Under the pieces are notes generated by a model, which ran no database searches, had not been told where the DNA came from, and saw only the letters and a program-made list of their open reading frames with translations. Shown piece by piece: positions 1-10,246 of a stretch of DNA of 64,000 nucleotides. The position numbers were made by a program, and so were the translations under genes. Every line of letters begins with the position of its first letter. Positions within the stretch are counted from its first letter, which is position 1. The stretch spans positions 18,515,701-18,579,700 of the forward strand of contig NC_133900.1 in assembly GCF_964199755.1 (NCBI RefSeq). The letters run 5' to 3'. Source of the DNA: Larus michahellis (Eukaryota; Chordata; Aves; Charadriiformes; Laridae).

Positions 1-1835
1 CATGGGGGAAAGAAGAGACAGAAAATAGTTTTGTTGAGTGAAGTTTAGCATTTTCTTCACAAACATAAAACCAGGAATGAATATATTGACATTTCTTTGG
101 TTTTCAAGAAGAGCAAAATTTTCATAAAGCATAGAAATGATTAGAAAATATTTAGCAAAACGTTTTTTTATCATTCCTTTCCTCTTCATCCTTCTATGGC
201 TGAACTTTACAAAGAGCATGGCTGTTTCTTCTACTGCAGTAGGAGCTCCTATCAACACATGATTAGTTTAGCCAAAGAAAAAAAGAAATGGAAATGCATG
301 TAGTTCAATAAAAAGCATAAAGACTTGCACATGCAGCAGATACTCCCTAAATGGGCTGCAAAGGAAAGCAGACTGTGAATCTTAATCTGTAAGTATAAAC
401 AGCTTTAGAAAGGTTCACTAAAGGGTATGCTTGTATTGCAAATGACAGTACAGATCAAAATAATGGGATCTCTCCTGTTCCCAGAAAAAGCTGCAATGAA
501 CTGATTGGAATTTCACTTTGAGGTCACCTTTGGTCTCAGTTATGTTCTTTAATATGCGTATTATTCAATAACCACCGTGATGCTAGTGACAATATCCCAC
601 CAGTATTGCAAAATTCCCAGTGCAATCTCTGCTTGATGTCTGAAAATATGTGTGCTTTCATTGACAGGGAAAAATATTTTAAAGCATTCTGGATTTATAT
701 AACACCCTTTAACCTAAAGCATTTCAATAAGTTTCAGAAACTACGTGCCTTTAGCAGACTTAAAATATAAGTCACCACTGGGATGGTTTGTAACAGCTCA
801 GGAGCATGCAAAACACTAGCCAGCAGCTTGCTTGGTCAAATATGGGGATGATAGTAGTGGTTTATTTAGATGAAACATTTTTTACAAAGTTTTTGCAAAG
901 TTTTTACTGCACTTCTACAAAAAATATAGTAGAAGTTTTCCTATCCAGGCTAAAGAAACAAGTTTATTATTTCTTCCCGTAAGAACTCCAAGTTATTTAT
1001 ATGGTATTCAATTAATTTACCTTTGAAGGATGAAAGCGACAGTCAGGTTTCTCTGAACGAGGATTCAGAGTTCCAGAAAGTCTGGAGATAAGATGTAGCA
1101 TTCAGTTGTATGGATGCAATTCTACTGTATTAAATTAACTTCTCGCAATATTCATACTAATGTAAGAACAATGTCAGTATCATTCTTAAAATATTTTCAA
1201 TCCCAGTTGTTTTAAGCTACTGTTTAGTTCTCTGATGACTCTTGTTCCTACTCTTTTTATTGTCCACTACAAAGATGGTCACCATCTTCAGTTCAGTGGA
1301 GTAGTACCAAAATTGTGAATGATCTGCTTAAGGATGCTATATCCTAATTCAGAAAGCAGCTGTACATAATAGAATGGTCCAGTATTGATCAACTTTTAAG
1401 TTAGCATTATATTGCTGATATTATTACCGCAGATATTAAGTGAATGCTAAATAGTGAGATCTGTGAGTTAGAAGGTCAGAAATTCAAAGTTTACACTAGA
1501 ATAGCACTTTTAAATAGACATCAAGTATGAAAAAAAAAGGAAAATAAAAGTAGTACTCTGGATCAAAGGGCTAAATTTAGGTATCCTTTGGATATTGCTG
1601 TGAATTAAATTCATCATTAGAATTAAGGTCACACAACTGTTTTGCTACATTAGACTCAAATCTTTTGGTGTTGAAGTATATCTTTGCCTGTCCCTAGCTA
1701 AAGCCAGAAAATAACGCTATTTCTTTATAAAGAACATTTTAAGCAATCTTTGTCCTAGCATTTAGGCACGATAATGCACAGCTTTAAAAGCATATAATTA
1801 TACTACTTTTGTGGAATTACCTGGTTAGCAATGAA
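1..1835. other. AT-rich unique DNA, no gene seen
   Basis: No open frame longer than about 60 codons and no recognisable repeat. Near 886-910 the short unit around 'aaagttttt' is repeated, and a 7-bp inverted pair (cttctac/gtagaag) lies just after it, around 913-937. I see nothing else that can be supported; it reads as intergenic or intronic DNA. Confidence 0.6.
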
Positions 1836-1837
1836 TT

Positions 1838-1866
1838 TACCTTTTTTTTTTTTAAAAAAAAACAAA
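1838..1866. repeat. poly-T / poly-A low-complexity run
   Basis: A run of about a dozen T is followed directly by about ten A, so the tract is self-complementary. It is not attached to any recognisable retroelement body and is most simply a low-complexity tract. Confidence 0.8.
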
Positions 1867-2334
1867 CACCCCTCACCATAGAATCGTATATTACAAGTGA
1901 AAAAATGAAAATGTTTAGAGGCTTAAAAAAGATCAGTCATCCTCTACTGATCTGCAAAATGTATGGTTTGAAATACTCATTTTAGAATCCAGCATTGCAC
2001 TTCTCCTCTGCTGCAAACCAAAGCCAGCATTATAACCAGACATGGTTCAATGAATTACCTTTAATGTTGTTATTCAAATTTGCTGAGTCCAGATTACCAA
2101 AATAGATATAGTAAAATTTATATATAGGCTTGATCAGAAGCTGGTGAAACCACTGAAAAACATGAAAAAAAGTTTGCAGAGAGCACAGATTCGCCCCAAA
2201 TATCGAACTCATAGGAAGTGCAGGTGATAAATGCTTCCTAGTAGCGGCAGATGGTAAAATGAGAGACAACAGCCACAAGTTTTCGTTTGGAATGTTCAAA
2301 CTGATATTAGGAAAACCTTCTTCACTAGGAAAGT
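1867..2334. other. AT-rich DNA, no gene seen
   Basis: Unique-looking AT-rich DNA between the T/A run and the poly-C/poly-A tract. The antisense open frame that crosses its right end runs into the low-complexity tract and is not protein-like. Confidence 0.5.
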
Positions 2335-2339
2335 GATAC

Positions 2340-2394
2340 AGTCCCACCCCCCCCTTCCTCCCCCCACCCCCCCCCAAAAAAAAAAAAAAAAAAA
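2340..2394. repeat. poly-C then poly-A low-complexity tract
   Basis: C runs broken by a few T and A bases (2343-2381) pass into about twenty A residues. The tract lies about 190 bp upstream of the CR1 copy. Its minus strand has long G runs that could form G-quadruplex-like structures. The junction is sharp and likely length-polymorphic, so the exact length in an assembly should be treated with caution. Confidence 0.8.
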
Positions 2395-2584
2395 GCTATA
2401 GAGACCACAGTGCTGCCCCAAACAGTTGTGGACTTCCTATCCTTGGAGTTTTCCAAGGCTGAGCTAGACAAAGGTACAGCTGTCCCTTCTGACACCTCTA
2501 TCCTTTTCTGAAATCTACATAGGACTGACCATCCTCCGATGCCTGCTTTAGCAGGCCCCATCCTTCCTGTGATCCTAACACATG
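2395..2584 (+). other. possible degraded CR1 segment upstream of the main CR1
   Basis: Pieces such as 'cttggagttttccaaggctg' and 'ctgctttagcagg' resemble parts of the 3' region of other CR1 subfamilies as I remember them, but order and spacing are poor. It may be a separate, older CR1 insertion or a rearranged part of the next copy. A repeat-library search would settle it. Confidence 0.3.
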
Positions 2585-3420
2585 TGGCTCTGCCCACGTG
2601 AACCTCATGAGGTTCAACAAGGCCAAGCGCAATGTCCTGGACCTGGGTTGGGGCAACCCACGTATTAATGCAGGCTGGGGGATGAAGGGGTTGAGAGCAG
2701 CCCTGAGGAGAAAGACTTTGGGGGGAGGTACTGGTGGATGAAAAGCTGGAGATGAGCCAACAACGTGCACTCAGAGACGAGCCAACAACGTGCACTCACA
2801 GCCCAGAAAGCCAACCATATCCTGGGCTGCATCAAAAGAAGTGGGGCCAGCAGGTTGAGGGAGGTGATTCTGCCCCTCTGCTCTGCTCTGGTGAGACCCC
2901 ACCTGGAGTGCTCCATCCAGCTCTGAAGCCCTCAGCACAGGAAAGACACGGACCTGTTGGAGTGGGTCCAGAGGAGGGTGACAAAGCTGATCAGAGGGCT
3001 GGAGCACCTCTCCTGTGAAGACAGGCTGAGAGAGTTGGGGTTGTTCAGCCTGGAGAAGGCTCCAGGAGACCTTATTGCAGCCTTTCAGTACTTAAACTGG
3101 GCCTACAGGAAAGATGGGGGACAAACTTTTTATTAGGGCCTGTTGCAATAGGACAAGAGGTAACAGTTTTAAATTAAAAGAGGGTAGATTCAGACTATAT
3201 ATATAAGGAAGAATTTTTTTTTGCAATGAGGCTGGTGAAACACTGGAACAAGTTGCCCAGAGAGGTGGTAGGTGCCCCGTCCCTGGAAACACTCAAGGTC
3301 AGGTTGGACAGGACTCTGAGCAACCTAATCTAGTTGAAGATGTCCCTGCTCATTGCAGGGGGGTTGGACTAGATGACCTTTAAAGGTCCCTTCCAACCCA
3401 AACTATTCTACGATTCTGTC
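2585..3420 (+). mobile_element. CR1 LINE, 5'-truncated, 3' end intact
   Basis: The sequence follows the avian CR1 consensus from the end of the reverse-transcriptase reading frame through the 3' untranslated tail. Landmarks are 'gaacctcatgaggttcaaca' near 2600, 'gtgattctgcccctctgctc' near 2864, 'cacctggagtgctccatcc' near 2899, 'ggagcacctctcctgtgaag' near 3001 and 'ttgttcagcctggagaaggc' near 3041, ending with 'ggttggactagatgacctt' and the terminal pair ATTCTACG/ATTCTGTC at 3405-3420. CR1 copies lack poly-A and usually lose their 5' part by incomplete reverse transcription, as here. The remnant of the ORF2 C-terminus is broken by frameshifts, including a 25-bp tandem duplication, so it cannot move itself. 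Small antisense frames across it are shadows. Confidence 0.95.
2754..2798 (+). repeat. 25-bp tandem duplication inside the CR1
   Basis: The 20-mer gagccaacaacgtgcactca occurs at 2754-2773 and again at 2779-2798, a period of 25 bp. Standard CR1 copies have this segment once. As 25 is not a multiple of three, it shifts the former ORF2 frame. The copies are identical, so the event looks younger than the general decay of the element. Confidence 0.9.
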
Positions 3421-4843
3421 CACATCTCTGCATTTTACATTTCCCAGCTTCTGTCAATCCACAGAAGAACTTTTTAAAAAAGTGCTGAATTGCGAACTCT
3501 ATTTAAATAGTGTTGTGGATTTAACGTCAGTAGCTTAGATAGATGAAAAGTCTGACTCTCACAGCCAAAACAAAGCAGGGGAATATTTTAGCCCTTTACA
3601 GAAAGCACTAAACCATTTTACTAAAATCAATACTAGAGTATACAATACCAAGTTTTTGTTTTTATATCTCTTCCCTCCCCCACTCCCTTGAGGGTACTAT
3701 ACTGAATAGTTTACTATCTTGCTGGAGTACAATACTGTAATAGCAAGTAATATGTCAAAGTGATGTTTTCAAGCAGAGTAATGCTGGGATTTTATATTAG
3801 ACCACAGGTTTCAGAATAATCAATGTATATTTATAATGACTTAATTACAGTGATGAGGTATGTCTCTGCTGCCATGAGGAAAACTGAAACAAGAATATAG
3901 TTTCAATTATATATAGCATAACCCAGCTGAGTTCAGTTTTGCAAAGTTTGCTATTAGCAAAACCCATTTCACCTCAGTGAAAATAGCTTTTTCAATAAGA
4001 GACTCTGGAGACGTACAGCGCATTACAGCAGGCTTCGAAACTGAACTTGTTGAAGGAATCATCTCACCTGAAGCAATGATCAAGGCTTTAACTAACTGAG
4101 ATGCGGTTGAAACACTCTATTTAGAGTATCAGAAAAACCTACTTCAAATCTTGCTGATACGCTGCTACAATGTGAACCTCATGCTTTGATTTTAAGTTAT
4201 CTGAAGTCACACTTGAAAAATAACCTTGTTTGGTTTTTTTCTTAATTTATTAACAACACAGCACAACAAGAGAGACAACAAAATTAAATGAACTTCTGTT
4301 GCTTACTCAGGTGATGGTAACTTTGAGGTCTACAACTTTTATCTGTGACAACATGAAATTTGGTAGCAAAGAAAGCATTCAGAAAAGATGTTTTGTACAG
4401 ATGCAGTTATCCATACCACTTAGCTTCCTTAACCTATTTAGAAGTGAATGGAATGGATGAGGAAAAAAAGAAAAAGGCATGTATTTTATTCTTCTTGATG
4501 GTAGTCCTGGAAGAAAGAAGCTCCAAAGATTTCTCACTATTCCAATGCGTGAGTTTTGGTTGCTATCCAGTTCTGTGTTAGGAAGTTTGGTTTGCATACA
4601 ATGTGAATTAGAGGTCTGTAGAAAGAATCCTTTAAGACAGAAAAGAAAAAAAAAAAGAATCATGATGCTTTCCATGGCACTTGAGCAATTTGTCCATGGT
4701 CAGTCTGTGTATCACAGGCAGCAGTTCTGGACAGCGAGCTGTCTCCTTCTGCATGAGGCTGACAACCATTCATCTCCTCCTACATGCCACTTTCCTTGTG
4801 TAGACTGAAAAGAACACTCAAATATCAGTGGCGAAAACACTTT
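3421..4843. other. AT-rich DNA, no gene supported
   Basis: Holds small overlapping frames on both strands (a 109-codon plus-strand frame at 4479-4808 and a 98-codon minus-strand frame at 4379-4675), neither with recognisable domains nor with a splice context I trust. No repeat recognised. Confidence 0.5.
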
Positions 4844-4880
4844 CGGGAGTTTCCCGTTGAAACGGGAGATACCGTTTCAA
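4844..4880. repeat. cluster of mutually exclusive hairpins
   Basis: Three inverted pairs overlap. cggga (4844-4848) can pair with tcccg (4852-4856). tcccgtt (4852-4858) is complementary to aacggga (4861-4867). ttgaaacgg (4857-4865) can pair with ccgtttcaa (4872-4880), with a six-base spacer. The shared bases mean only some of these pairs can form at once. Three of the arms contain CpG in otherwise CpG-poor DNA. No function is implied by sequence alone. Confidence 0.7.
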
Positions 4881-5010
4881 AGCAATCTACCTGACTGATG
4901 TGTAGCAGGGACTTGAACATCATTTTCCAATATCCCTAAGGAGTGCTTTGTAGCGCAGTGGCTGTCCTGGAGGGGTTCTCTGTCATTTTTAAAATCAAGT
5001 TTGATTAATT

Positions 5011-5040
5011 GATTATAAAGCCATGTCTGGCTTTATAATC
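5011..5040. repeat. perfect 13-bp inverted repeat, 4-base loop
   Basis: gattataaagcca (5011-5023) and tggctttataatc (5028-5040) are exact reverse complements with the loop TGTC between them. Just after it, atctctatgtt is repeated directly (starting at 5038 and 5050). It is a compact stem-loop; I see no mature-miRNA-sized extended stem, the arms being too short. Confidence 0.9.
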
Positions 5041-5061
5041 TCTATGTTATATCTCTATGTT

Positions 5062-6332
5062 GACCATGGAGACTGACTTCCTATGCAATACTCTTTAGGG
5101 AAGTTACCTGATAGATAATTTCAGCAGAAGACAGTAAAGCAAATCTCATTCTGATGTAAATAATTATATGTTCATTGAGTAAGTGTGTGGGGAGGGCCAA
5201 TCTAGAGAGCAGTCTGTAGGGCAGTTTAGCAACAAAGACGACTGCCCATTTTTTTAAGTCAACATTTTTGTTTTCTAAGAATACCAAGGTGGTTTTGTAT
5301 GATTCTTTTTGACAGAAACAGCCAGTATAAATATCCTAGAAAACTATCCTACGCACATCTCTTCACTTCTTTCTTTTAAAGGATAGACTCTTATATAGAT
5401 CTATGTTAATGTTAAGAATTTCGCTAAAACGTAAACATCAACAAAATGTAGTAGTGAACTAAATGAGTAAAGCAAACATTTTACCTTGATCTGCAAATGT
5501 GATTGGCACATTAAAAACTGTGACTATCAAAGATCTGAGAAAGAAGGGGGCCCAAAACTAGACTGACTCTAGAATTGGTCTGTAAACATCTGTATCGTAA
5601 TTCTCTTTTTTTATTTCTTCTTTTTCTACCACTTATGTTACAGCCATCCTAGAGTTTGAAAGAGAACTGTGCATTTTATCCACCCTCTTTTTCTTGTTTC
5701 CAGCTTACCAATCTTTCATTACTTCAATAATACCACTCATGCTAAAAGGAGGGACCCAAGTTCTCCCACTAAATTGAAGAAGAAATAAAACTGGGCTGTT
5801 ACAGGGTGTGTTATGTGACTTTTGCAAGTGGTACCCAACCTGCTTTAAAGCACATATTGCCTCTTGCTTGTTTGGTTCCCGTTCCACTTAAAAAGCTGTT
5901 GGAAAAAAGTTTTTTATTCCCTATATTTTAGATTGATGGAAAGAGATTTCAACCACATTTTTAAGAACCAGTTTCCTTTGACCAACTGAAATATTCCTGA
6001 AGTTAAAAAAAAAGAGAAGCTAATGTATTAAATTAATGGGATTATAATTTAATAACTTCTATCACCTTGATGTAGTAACAATAACCTGAAGTTCTGTCTT
6101 TTTTCTCTTTTAAACAGAGATGACCAAAACAGAGAATTAATAAAAATAAGCATTACGTTAGAGTCTTTCCCCTTCTTCTTTCTCATTTTCCTGCCTGAAT
6201 ATCACCTACTTCGAACTCTGATCAACCACTGTTTAAAATATATGAAAATTTCATGCTTTAATGTTTCTACTTACTGTGCAGTGAAGTAATCAAACAACAG
6301 TCCTACTTGCTTTCAAATTTGCAGTAGCTTAT
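5062..6332. other. AT-rich DNA, no gene supported
   Basis: Unique-looking DNA. A minus-strand AG...GT-bounded open segment of 50 nt at 5485-5534 is noted among rejected items. No transposon or RNA gene recognised. Confidence 0.5.
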
Positions 6333-6465
6333 TATCACTTCTTTGTTCAGGATTCTCAAAGTTCTTGAAAAGGAGATGAATATTTAGTCCAATAGCTGTA
6401 ATGCTAGCCTGAAGCTTTGAAAACTCAGGTAATTCTCTACTTTGCTGGAGACTTGATGTGGAGTT
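6333..6465 (+). repeat. first copy of a 305-bp-offset duplication
   Basis: Aligns without gaps to 6638-6770. I count 28 mismatches in 122 aligned bases. The identical 20-mer gctagcctgaagctttgaaa is at 6403-6422 here and at 6708-6727 in the second copy. Past 6465 the match fades, although 'tcttggggagg' may be the counterpart of the MIR-like 'ccttggagaag' in copy two. This is either an old local duplication or two insertions of one unrecognised family. Confidence 0.85.
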
Positions 6466-6637
6466 TTCTTGGGGAGGGGGGGAAGGAAAAGACTAGCACC
6501 TGAATCTAAGCTTGTCTGATACTCAATATTCTTAAAGGTTCAGAAATATACTGGGAAAAATTGTATGGTAGGCATAATGTTATATACAGATTTGAAATGT
6601 GTGCTTTAGGATTAATTCTCTTTCCTCTAAGGATCTC

Positions 6638-6770
6638 TGTCACTTCTCTATTTAGGATACAGTATGTTCTTGAAAAGAAGACATATGTTTGGTCCAATAG
6701 TAACGGTGCTAGCCTGAAGCTTTGAAATCTCAGATAATTCCACGCTTTGCTGTAGACTTACTGTATAACC
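6638..6770 (+). repeat. second copy of a 305-bp-offset duplication
   Basis: Partner of 6333-6465 at a constant offset of 305 bp from end to end, without indels over more than 120 bp. Its right end runs into the MIR-like segment, so the duplicated unit seems to include part of that SINE. Confidence 0.85.
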
Positions 6771-6842
6771 TTGGAGAAGTCATGTCTTCTGTCTGTTGCA
6801 ATTCTGCATCTGTAAAATGAAAATAATAGTAGTGTTTCCCTT
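6738..6842 (+). mobile_element. MIR-like SINE fragment
   Basis: Follows the MIR core in order: 'gacttactgtataacc' then 'ttggagaagtcatgtcttct', a short diverged piece, then 'ctgcatctgtaaaatgaaaa' and 'taatagtagtg'. In MIR these correspond to the segment meaning 'cttactagctgtgtgacc', 'ttgggcaagtcacttaac', 'ctcatctgtaaaatgggga' and 'taatagtacc'. MIR elements are ancient tRNA-derived SINEs shared across amniotes, so strong divergence is expected. The head and the tail beyond 6842 are not recognisable. Confidence 0.75.
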
Positions 6843-8272
6843 TCAGTGGGGGGTTTTAAGGGGTGCAGTTTTCACAGGGATGAAAACTACAGCAGTGGCA
6901 TAAGTGCCTTTAGAATAATAGATCATTTTTAATTAGCAAAGACATTCTGCATATATACTGAAAAAGGAGGGTGACTTTATCATTGCTGAATTTTTCAGCC
7001 TTGAATGGAGGCAGCACGAGTCCAGCTGACATTGTGGCACCTGAAAAATGAAAGGAGCAATGTGATTCATGGAAGCCCCAGAATGATGCATGCATATTGA
7101 CGTATAATGCAAATCAGTAAGGCAGTAAATACTGATGTCACACAAAGAGCATCGGAACAAACAAATGTAGCTTCAGTATTATGGAACCTTATCACAACCC
7201 TCTTTTCTCATGCTAATGCATTTTGCACACAGCAGAAATTATACTTCTGAGAAGAGCCACTTTTCTGTGTTCTCTAAAGATTATTCCTTTACTCAGTGTT
7301 GAATCATGCATATCCCTTCCTGAAATCATTTTAATCTTCCCTCTCAAGCTCAGCTGCATTGAAATGTATATGCCATATGAATGCTGCTTTGGTGCAGCAA
7401 TTACTCCATTTTGATTAGAGATGTGCTTATGAGAGCTCCACTAACTAAAGTCCATTTTAAATAGAATTCACTTTTGATACAGACTGGTCTCTTCCCATGA
7501 GACAAAACTCTCCTGAGATTTCTGACATCTTTTAGCATTGGTGAACTAGATAGAGAGAATGGCATTTTTGATTTTAGATCTAACTGAAGGGGGAAAGGAG
7601 AGAAGAAAAAAATGTTCAAAACTTTATCATCTACTAAAAAATAAAGGTAGGAGAGTAAAGATTTATCTTGGGAGTATTCCTCCTGATGAACGTGATTAGG
7701 AATGATGACTATGAATGCTGTGCTGTGAAAAATATGCAGTAAAGACAGTATACAAACATTTAAAGACCCTTTTGAACAAAACTTTTAACGGTAAGTAAGG
7801 AAAAGAACTGGTTCAAGCAACATGCAGAAAGTAGAAGGAAGTCTCTCCTCCCTGCCAAAATATTTCAGATGATCAATTTCCTGGCACTGCAGCAGGGTTC
7901 CTTTTGAGTATATAATCATCTAAACAGCATAGAACAACACAATTAGGTTCAGTCTTTCTTACCCTCTTATATTTTTTGGTCAGAAATGAGAAGCATGAGA
8001 TTTAGAATATAAAGTCAAATGTGAGGGAACCCTGCTCCTTAGAAGAAGAGCCAAGAGGAGACAGGGAGTGAATAATAAGTGAGTTAGAAAAACATAATGT
8101 GAAGATTTTTGCTGCTTATATGCTTCTTTAAATGATCTCTGTCTGTTGGGAAGAAAAAAGGGGGAAAGACACAATATACTTCACATCAGGAAGGAATGAT
8201 ATAAACAAGAAACAGGTGTGCTATTTTGTTTTTACATGTCCTTTAATTTCTTTCTTTTGCCGATACTGCCAG
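6843..8272. other. AT-rich DNA, no gene supported
   Basis: Unique-looking AT-rich sequence. A pyrimidine tract at its right edge (8240-8270) forms the acceptor context of the exon-like island that follows. No repeat recognised. Confidence 0.5.
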
Positions 8273-8353
8273 GTAGTGTCTAGCGAGCTGACAAACCTGA
8301 AAGAAAGTGATAAAGCAAAAGAGATCACAAAATTAGAATTACAGAAATTCAGC
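8273..8353 (+). other. candidate coding exon, coiled-coil-like
   Basis: An 81-nt segment between a good acceptor (pyrimidine tract 'tttctttcttttgccg', AG at 8271-8272) and a fair donor (AGC, then gtaagg at 8354). One frame is open through all 27 codons and the other two contain stops. The peptide starts VVSSELTNLKESDK and ends KLELQKFS: rich in K, E, L and S, with hydrophobic residues spaced so that a coiled coil is possible. Both ends are phase 0. I do not recognise the protein and find no neighbouring in-phase exon with certainty. Chance is a real alternative; conservation in other birds or RNA-seq junctions would decide. Confidence 0.3.
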
Positions 8354-9627
8354 GTAAGGTTATTTTTATATGTTCTTGCAAAGAAAATGTGCTTTTCCTG
8401 TGACCAGTGACCTTTCTCTACTGTCCAGTTATAAAGCATTTGATAGACAGGTTTCATTTGCAGGAATGTTCTCACAGAGGCCAAGCTGAGCATACTTGCT
8501 CAAAAAGACATGTGGAATGGTTCATATTGCAGATCTCTTGGTCATAATTTGAATTTTTCATAAAACAAATTCTCAAAAAATACGTTAATGAATAAATGCT
8601 AAGTAGAAAATAACCTCTTTTGTTTAGAATGAAAATAGTAAGATGAGTTATCACAAAATTGCTACAAAGCTCATACAGGGATAAACAAGTTTCCCACACT
8701 ATTAACGTTTTTCCACGCAAACACTATCATCTCAAACAAAAATCAATTACAAACAAATCCACATGAAAAATCAAAAACAATTCACAAATAATTTGCAAGC
8801 AGTCAAAAAGACAAAATTCCTGGAATAAACTGATCACTAGTAATAGCCTATCTCTAATTTGGAATGACACCAGCTGTCAGCAATTTGCTGAGAATTCAGA
8901 TTTTGGTGTGGAAACTCTTTTCACTTCATCTGTCACAGTCTGACATGAGAGGGTTAGAAGATAAAGGGACAAAAAGTAAATAAATTCTGCTTGTTGCCCA
9001 AGGCAAGATTGAGTTTGTTACGCAGCTTGTTGCAGTATGCTTCACTTTTAATGAACTTTTTAATGAAATCCACTTATTTGATTGACTATTTTTTTTTATT
9101 CTGTGAAAGAACAAAAACATGTTTGTATGCCTCTGAGTTCAAGAAGTCCCACTGTGAACGAAACGTGTGGACTGAGACTGCCATGTTTGTTGAGATCTTG
9201 CAAAATATTGTTAATTAAGAGGTTAAGGTGGCTCTCGACATGCTTTTCTCTGATCTCCATCAAGACTAAATGAAGGAACAATTAGTATTCTCTTGATTAG
9301 CAATAAATGAAACCAAAGAAACTGTTGTCCCAAGACTAAACAAAAAGAAAAAAATGGAAAAAGACCAGGATTGATTTAGTTGCCATTGTGTGAAAGAGTC
9401 GAAAGACAACATAGACCACAAGTGGAAAAATGTGAAACCTCAAAAAAACACGTGTGCTGTGATACAGGGTGAATGATAAAGAGAGTATGAGGTTTCAGAC
9501 AAATCTCCACCTCCTGTAAATTACCAAATCAATCAACTTTGATTGCTTAGGTAAGATGAGATAAGAGAACTTTGAAGAGTATTTTCACAAGTGAATCTTT
9601 AAGCTGGAAAAGGAGGGAGTAACCAAC
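8354..9627. other. AT-rich DNA, no gene supported
   Basis: A-rich stretches near 8735-8820 and small frames only. Nothing recognisable on either strand. Confidence 0.5.
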
Positions 9628-9703
9628 CTTCGCAAAAATTGCTTCCATTTGGCCAGTCGTCCTGATGGTGGCACTCTTCACTCTTGGATCCACACACTCA
9701 CAC
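9628..9703 (-). other. candidate coding exon, minus strand
   Basis: On the minus strand, AG lies at 9704-9705 and the segment ends at a weak donor (GCGAAG then gttggt). After one base completing a codon, 25 codons are open: CECVDPRVKSATIRTTG, then QMEAIFAK. Phase 2 at entry fits the phase left by the candidate first exon at 20388-20422 (TG plus G gives TGG). I do not recognise the protein. The poor donor and short length keep confidence low. Confidence 0.2.
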
Positions 9704-9705
9704 CT

Positions 9706-10148
9706 GCCACATAAAGAACAATAAATAGGATTGATTTAACGTTCAGAAATAGGTAATTTAAAGAACAGCTGCCCCCATTTTTTACATGCCTGGATCAAAA
9801 AACAGCTGTATAAATGTGCTATTTTAAAACAATGAATTTTAATAATGACAGCAAAATCATGTCATTCCAATCTCAAACGTTCTCTAGTCTAAAAGGACCT
9901 CTCTTCACTTTCTCTATATTTTTCTCCTCCCACTGTGAATGGCTTAGAGAACTGTTTTTCCTACTCAGTGCTTTTATTTGATCTTTTCACTCTCCTTTTC
10001 ATCAAGTGAAAATGTTTCTGCAATATTCATGAATTCAGCAGCAGCCCAGGAGTGGGTGTAGGGTGTTGTTTTGCTACTGTTTCTCCTGCTGGGCCCCCTG
10101 CTCAACTGGAAACTATAATCACATTTTAGAATTTAACGGGCTTTAAAT
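9706..10148. other. AT-rich DNA, no gene seen
   Basis: No repeat or frame that can be supported. Confidence 0.5.
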
Positions 10149-10246
10149 TGGGGGAGGTTGGTGTTGGTTTTTGTTGTTGTTGTTGGAGGTTTTTTGTGTG
10201 GTGTTTTTTTTTGTGGGTGGAACATGCTGGTTGTGGTGGTGGTGTA
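10149..10246. repeat. GT-rich strand-asymmetric tract
   Basis: The plus strand is almost only G and T over about 100 bases, with (GTT)n, (GGT)n and long T runs. The minus strand is correspondingly A/C-only. It is low-complexity DNA; the short G pairs could form two-tier quadruplexes, but there is no classical four-run G3 motif. Confidence 0.85.

Noticed and set aside
2325..3292. Six or so small open frames on both strands at 2.3-3.3 kb
   Set aside because: They lie across the CR1 copy and the low-complexity tract; their translations are antisense or frameshifted CR1, not genes.
5485..5534. 50-nt minus-strand exon-like segment reading SLIVTVFNVPITFADQ
   Set aside because: Good-looking splice signals, but a 50-nt segment is open in some frame often by chance, and its phase does not join the other candidates.
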